Of a DNA stretch of 43,209 nt, positions 41,531-43,209 are shown in pieces. This DNA is from an uncultured Veillonella sp. (GTDB taxonomy: Bacteria; Bacillota; Negativicutes; Veillonellales; Veillonellaceae), in assembly GCF_900545205.1 (NCBI RefSeq), contig NZ_UQYC01000004.1, positions 1-43,209 on the forward strand, written 5' to 3'. Position numbers and translations under genes: made by a program. Under the pieces are notes generated by a model, which was given only the letters and a program-made list of their open reading frames with translations, did no database searches and was not told the origin of the DNA. The stretch's first letter is position 1, and each line of letters starts with the position of its first letter.

Positions 41531-43099
41531 TTATTTTGTAATTTTATTAGTAATCCAGTAGTAGTCACTTGGGTACATGACAGCACCTTTCAAGTAAGAA
41601 CCAGTAACGATATTAGTTTTAGGGTAACCTAAGAACAATGCAGCACCATCATTCATCAATAATTGTTGAATTTGAATTGCATAGTCACGACGTTTTGCAG
41701 GATCGAATTCAGTTTCAGCAGCATCTAACAATTGGTCAACTTGTGGATTGGAGTAACCAGAACCGTTTTGAGGGTTGGAACCATTGTTATTAGTGTGCCA
41801 GTAGTTAGCTAAGAACCAGATTGGATCACCTGTATTAGCAGTTACGATGTTGGAGATAAGCATATCATAGTCGCCATCTTGACCCATTTTATCGATCAAG
41901 TTATAGTCAACTGTTTTAATTTTCATGTCAATACCAACTTTTTTGAGGTCAGCTTGAACAGCTTCTGCATAAAGTGGTAATTCAGCACGAGAATTATATA
42001 CTACGAAGTTGAATGTTAATGGTTTGCCATCTTTATCAAGGATGCCATCGCCATCAGTATCTTTCCAACCATCTTCGGCTAACAATTGTTTTGCACGATC
42101 AGGATTATAGGCATTAGGATCTTTCAAATCTTTGAAACCATAGTCCATGGATGGTGGAATTGGAGCAGAACCAGGAATGAATGTACCTTTTAACAATACA
42201 TCAGCATAGTTTTTGCGGTCTGTGGCAGAGATAACAGCAGCACGAACTTTGTCATCACCAAGAATCCCTTTTTGGTTAATACGAGCCAATACTACGCGAA
42301 GGGATGCAATTTCATCAACCTTAAACTTATCGTTATTTTGGAATAAGCCGATTTCACCAGGACCGATGTTAACCGCCATATCAACATCGCCAGATTGCAA
42401 GCTCATAGCACGCGTATTAGGATCGTCGATAGAAGGAATTTCCACAGTTTTGAAAGGTACTGTACCATCCCAGTAATTTTCGTTGGCCGCCATTTCAGCA
42501 CGTTCTTTTGTGAAAGATTTAACTACGTATGGACCTGTACCGATAGGACCTTCTTTAGCAAAGTTACGGCCATCTTTTTCAGCTTGGACATCAACAATTA
42601 AGAATAATGGGTCAGCCAAAAGGCCAGGCATATTAGGATATTCTTTTGTTGTATGAATAACTAATTGTTGACCATTAGCTTCCATAGAGTCATATTCGAA
42701 GAATGTTTTCGCACGATTGGATTTTTCAAAAGCTCGTTCGATAGATGCTTTAACAGCTGCAGCATCAACTTTTTTACCATTGGAGAATTTCACTTTGTCA
42801 TTGATTGTGAAAGTCCAAGTTTTATGGTCTGGAGATACTTCCCATTTTGATGCAATCCAAGGTTGTGGTTTCATTTGTTCATCAAACTTCGCCAATGTTT
42901 CGCCTACACCATAACGCATGACAACCCAAGCGAAGAAGTTTTCAGTAGGTTCTAATGTGGATGCGAAGTTAGTTACACCAACTTTTAAAACATCCTTATT
43001 AGCAGCACCATTATTATTAGAGCCGCAACCAGCGATAAAGGACCCCATCATTACAATGCTAAGACCTGCTAAGAGGGCTTTTTTCCAAGATTTTTTCAT
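41531..43099 (-). CDS. ABC transporter substrate-binding lipoprotein, family 5 (first copy)
   Basis: This 522-residue lipoprotein has a lipobox IAGC with lipidated C25 and the SBP family 5 fold (GTGPYVVKSFTKERAEM near 200). It is the first gene of the SBP-ATPase-ATPase run. In most such operons two permease genes lie between the binding protein and the ATPases; here they are absent, so permeases must lie beyond 43209 or elsewhere. The ligand could be a peptide, nickel or a metallophore complex. AAGGAGA precedes the ATG. The remaining 110 bases of the window show no further gene. Confidence 0.92.
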   Translation of the reverse strand: MKKSWKKALLAGLSIVMMGSFIAGCGSNNNGAANKDVLKVGVTNFASTLEPTENFFAWVVMRYGVGETLAKFDEQMKPQPWIASKWEVSPDHKTWTFTINDKVKFSNGKKVDAAAVKASIERAFEKSNRAKTFFEYDSMEANGQQLVIHTTKEYPNMPGLLADPLFLIVDVQAEKDGRNFAKEGPIGTGPYVVKSFTKERAEMAANENYWDGTVPFKTVEIPSIDDPNTRAMSLQSGDVDMAVNIGPGEIGLFQNNDKFKVDEIASLRVVLARINQKGILGDDKVRAAVISATDRKNYADVLLKGTFIPGSAPIPPSMDYGFKDLKDPNAYNPDRAKQLLAEDGWKDTDGDGILDKDGKPLTFNFVVYNSRAELPLYAEAVQADLKKVGIDMKIKTVDYNLIDKMGQDGDYDMLISNIVTANTGDPIWFLANYWHTNNNGSNPQNGSGYSNPQVDQLLDAAETEFDPAKRRDYAIQIQQLLMNDGAALFLGYPKTNIVTGSYLKGAVMYPSDYYWITNKITK

Positions 43100-43209
43100 T
43101 TAAAATCTCCTTATTAACACAATATACAAAGCTTATATATCATTATTATGCCGCAAAGGCCTAATAAAGATTCCAAAAACTAAGATTAACCTTGATTTTT
43201 AGGATCCAC

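Overview
The window looks like chromosomal DNA of a Negativicutes bacterium, most likely Veillonella or a close relative. I infer this from the gene content: a class I-type hybrid cluster protein, a two-subunit iron-sulfur fumarase, strong GGAGG ribosome binding sites, moderately AT-rich DNA, and housekeeping genes of Firmicutes type. I could not run a database search, so the genus is an inference. I see no phage, transposase, CRISPR array or rRNA.

Layout. 1-7200: a nitrosative-stress pair (hcp and a divergent Crp/Fnr regulator), a membrane-anchored protein with five repeated threonine motifs together with a YwlG-family gene, and fumarase. 7205-8193: a long AT-rich gap, then a tRNA cluster (Asn, Glu, Val) with a clear promoter and terminator. 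8264-9600: two secreted proteins of unknown function, convergent on one terminator. 9749-20811: a long leftward run holding the complete F1Fo ATP synthase (atpZ, atpI, atpBEFHAGDC). Upstream of it lie wecB and a WecA/TagO-type sugar-phosphate transferase (the first steps of envelope polysaccharide synthesis) and a DUF711/ACT pair. 20946-28567: phosphoglucomutase, a YitT membrane protein, ispE with a GntR regulator, a sodium/alanine symporter and glutamate dehydrogenase (amino-acid uptake and catabolism).

28652-31247: queuosine genes (queT under a probable preQ1 riboswitch, then queC) and exonuclease III. A repeat-rich non-coding block separates queT from queC, and a related element lies at the left edge of the window. 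31397-33248: a rhodanese-type sulfurtransferase with a small membrane protein, then a secreted protein. 33369-36683: a Nudix hydrolase in operon with a PLD-helicase-DUF3427 protein, the best candidate for a defence or nucleic-acid-processing module. 36999-37934: a membrane-anchored DUF3829-like protein behind a structured leader. 38041-43099: a peptide/nickel-type ABC transporter with two paralogous binding proteins flanking two ATPases and no permease in the window. The second binding protein has a CsoR-like palindrome on its promoter, which points to metal control.

The most interesting signals are the related palindromic elements at 99-283 and 29320-29631, the preQ1 switch with a complete terminator/antiterminator, the two-carboxylate c subunit (D26/E59), the terminator placed just before the wecB ribosome binding site, the repeated threonine motifs in the 613-residue protein, the Nudix-helicase pair, and the CsoR-like operator.
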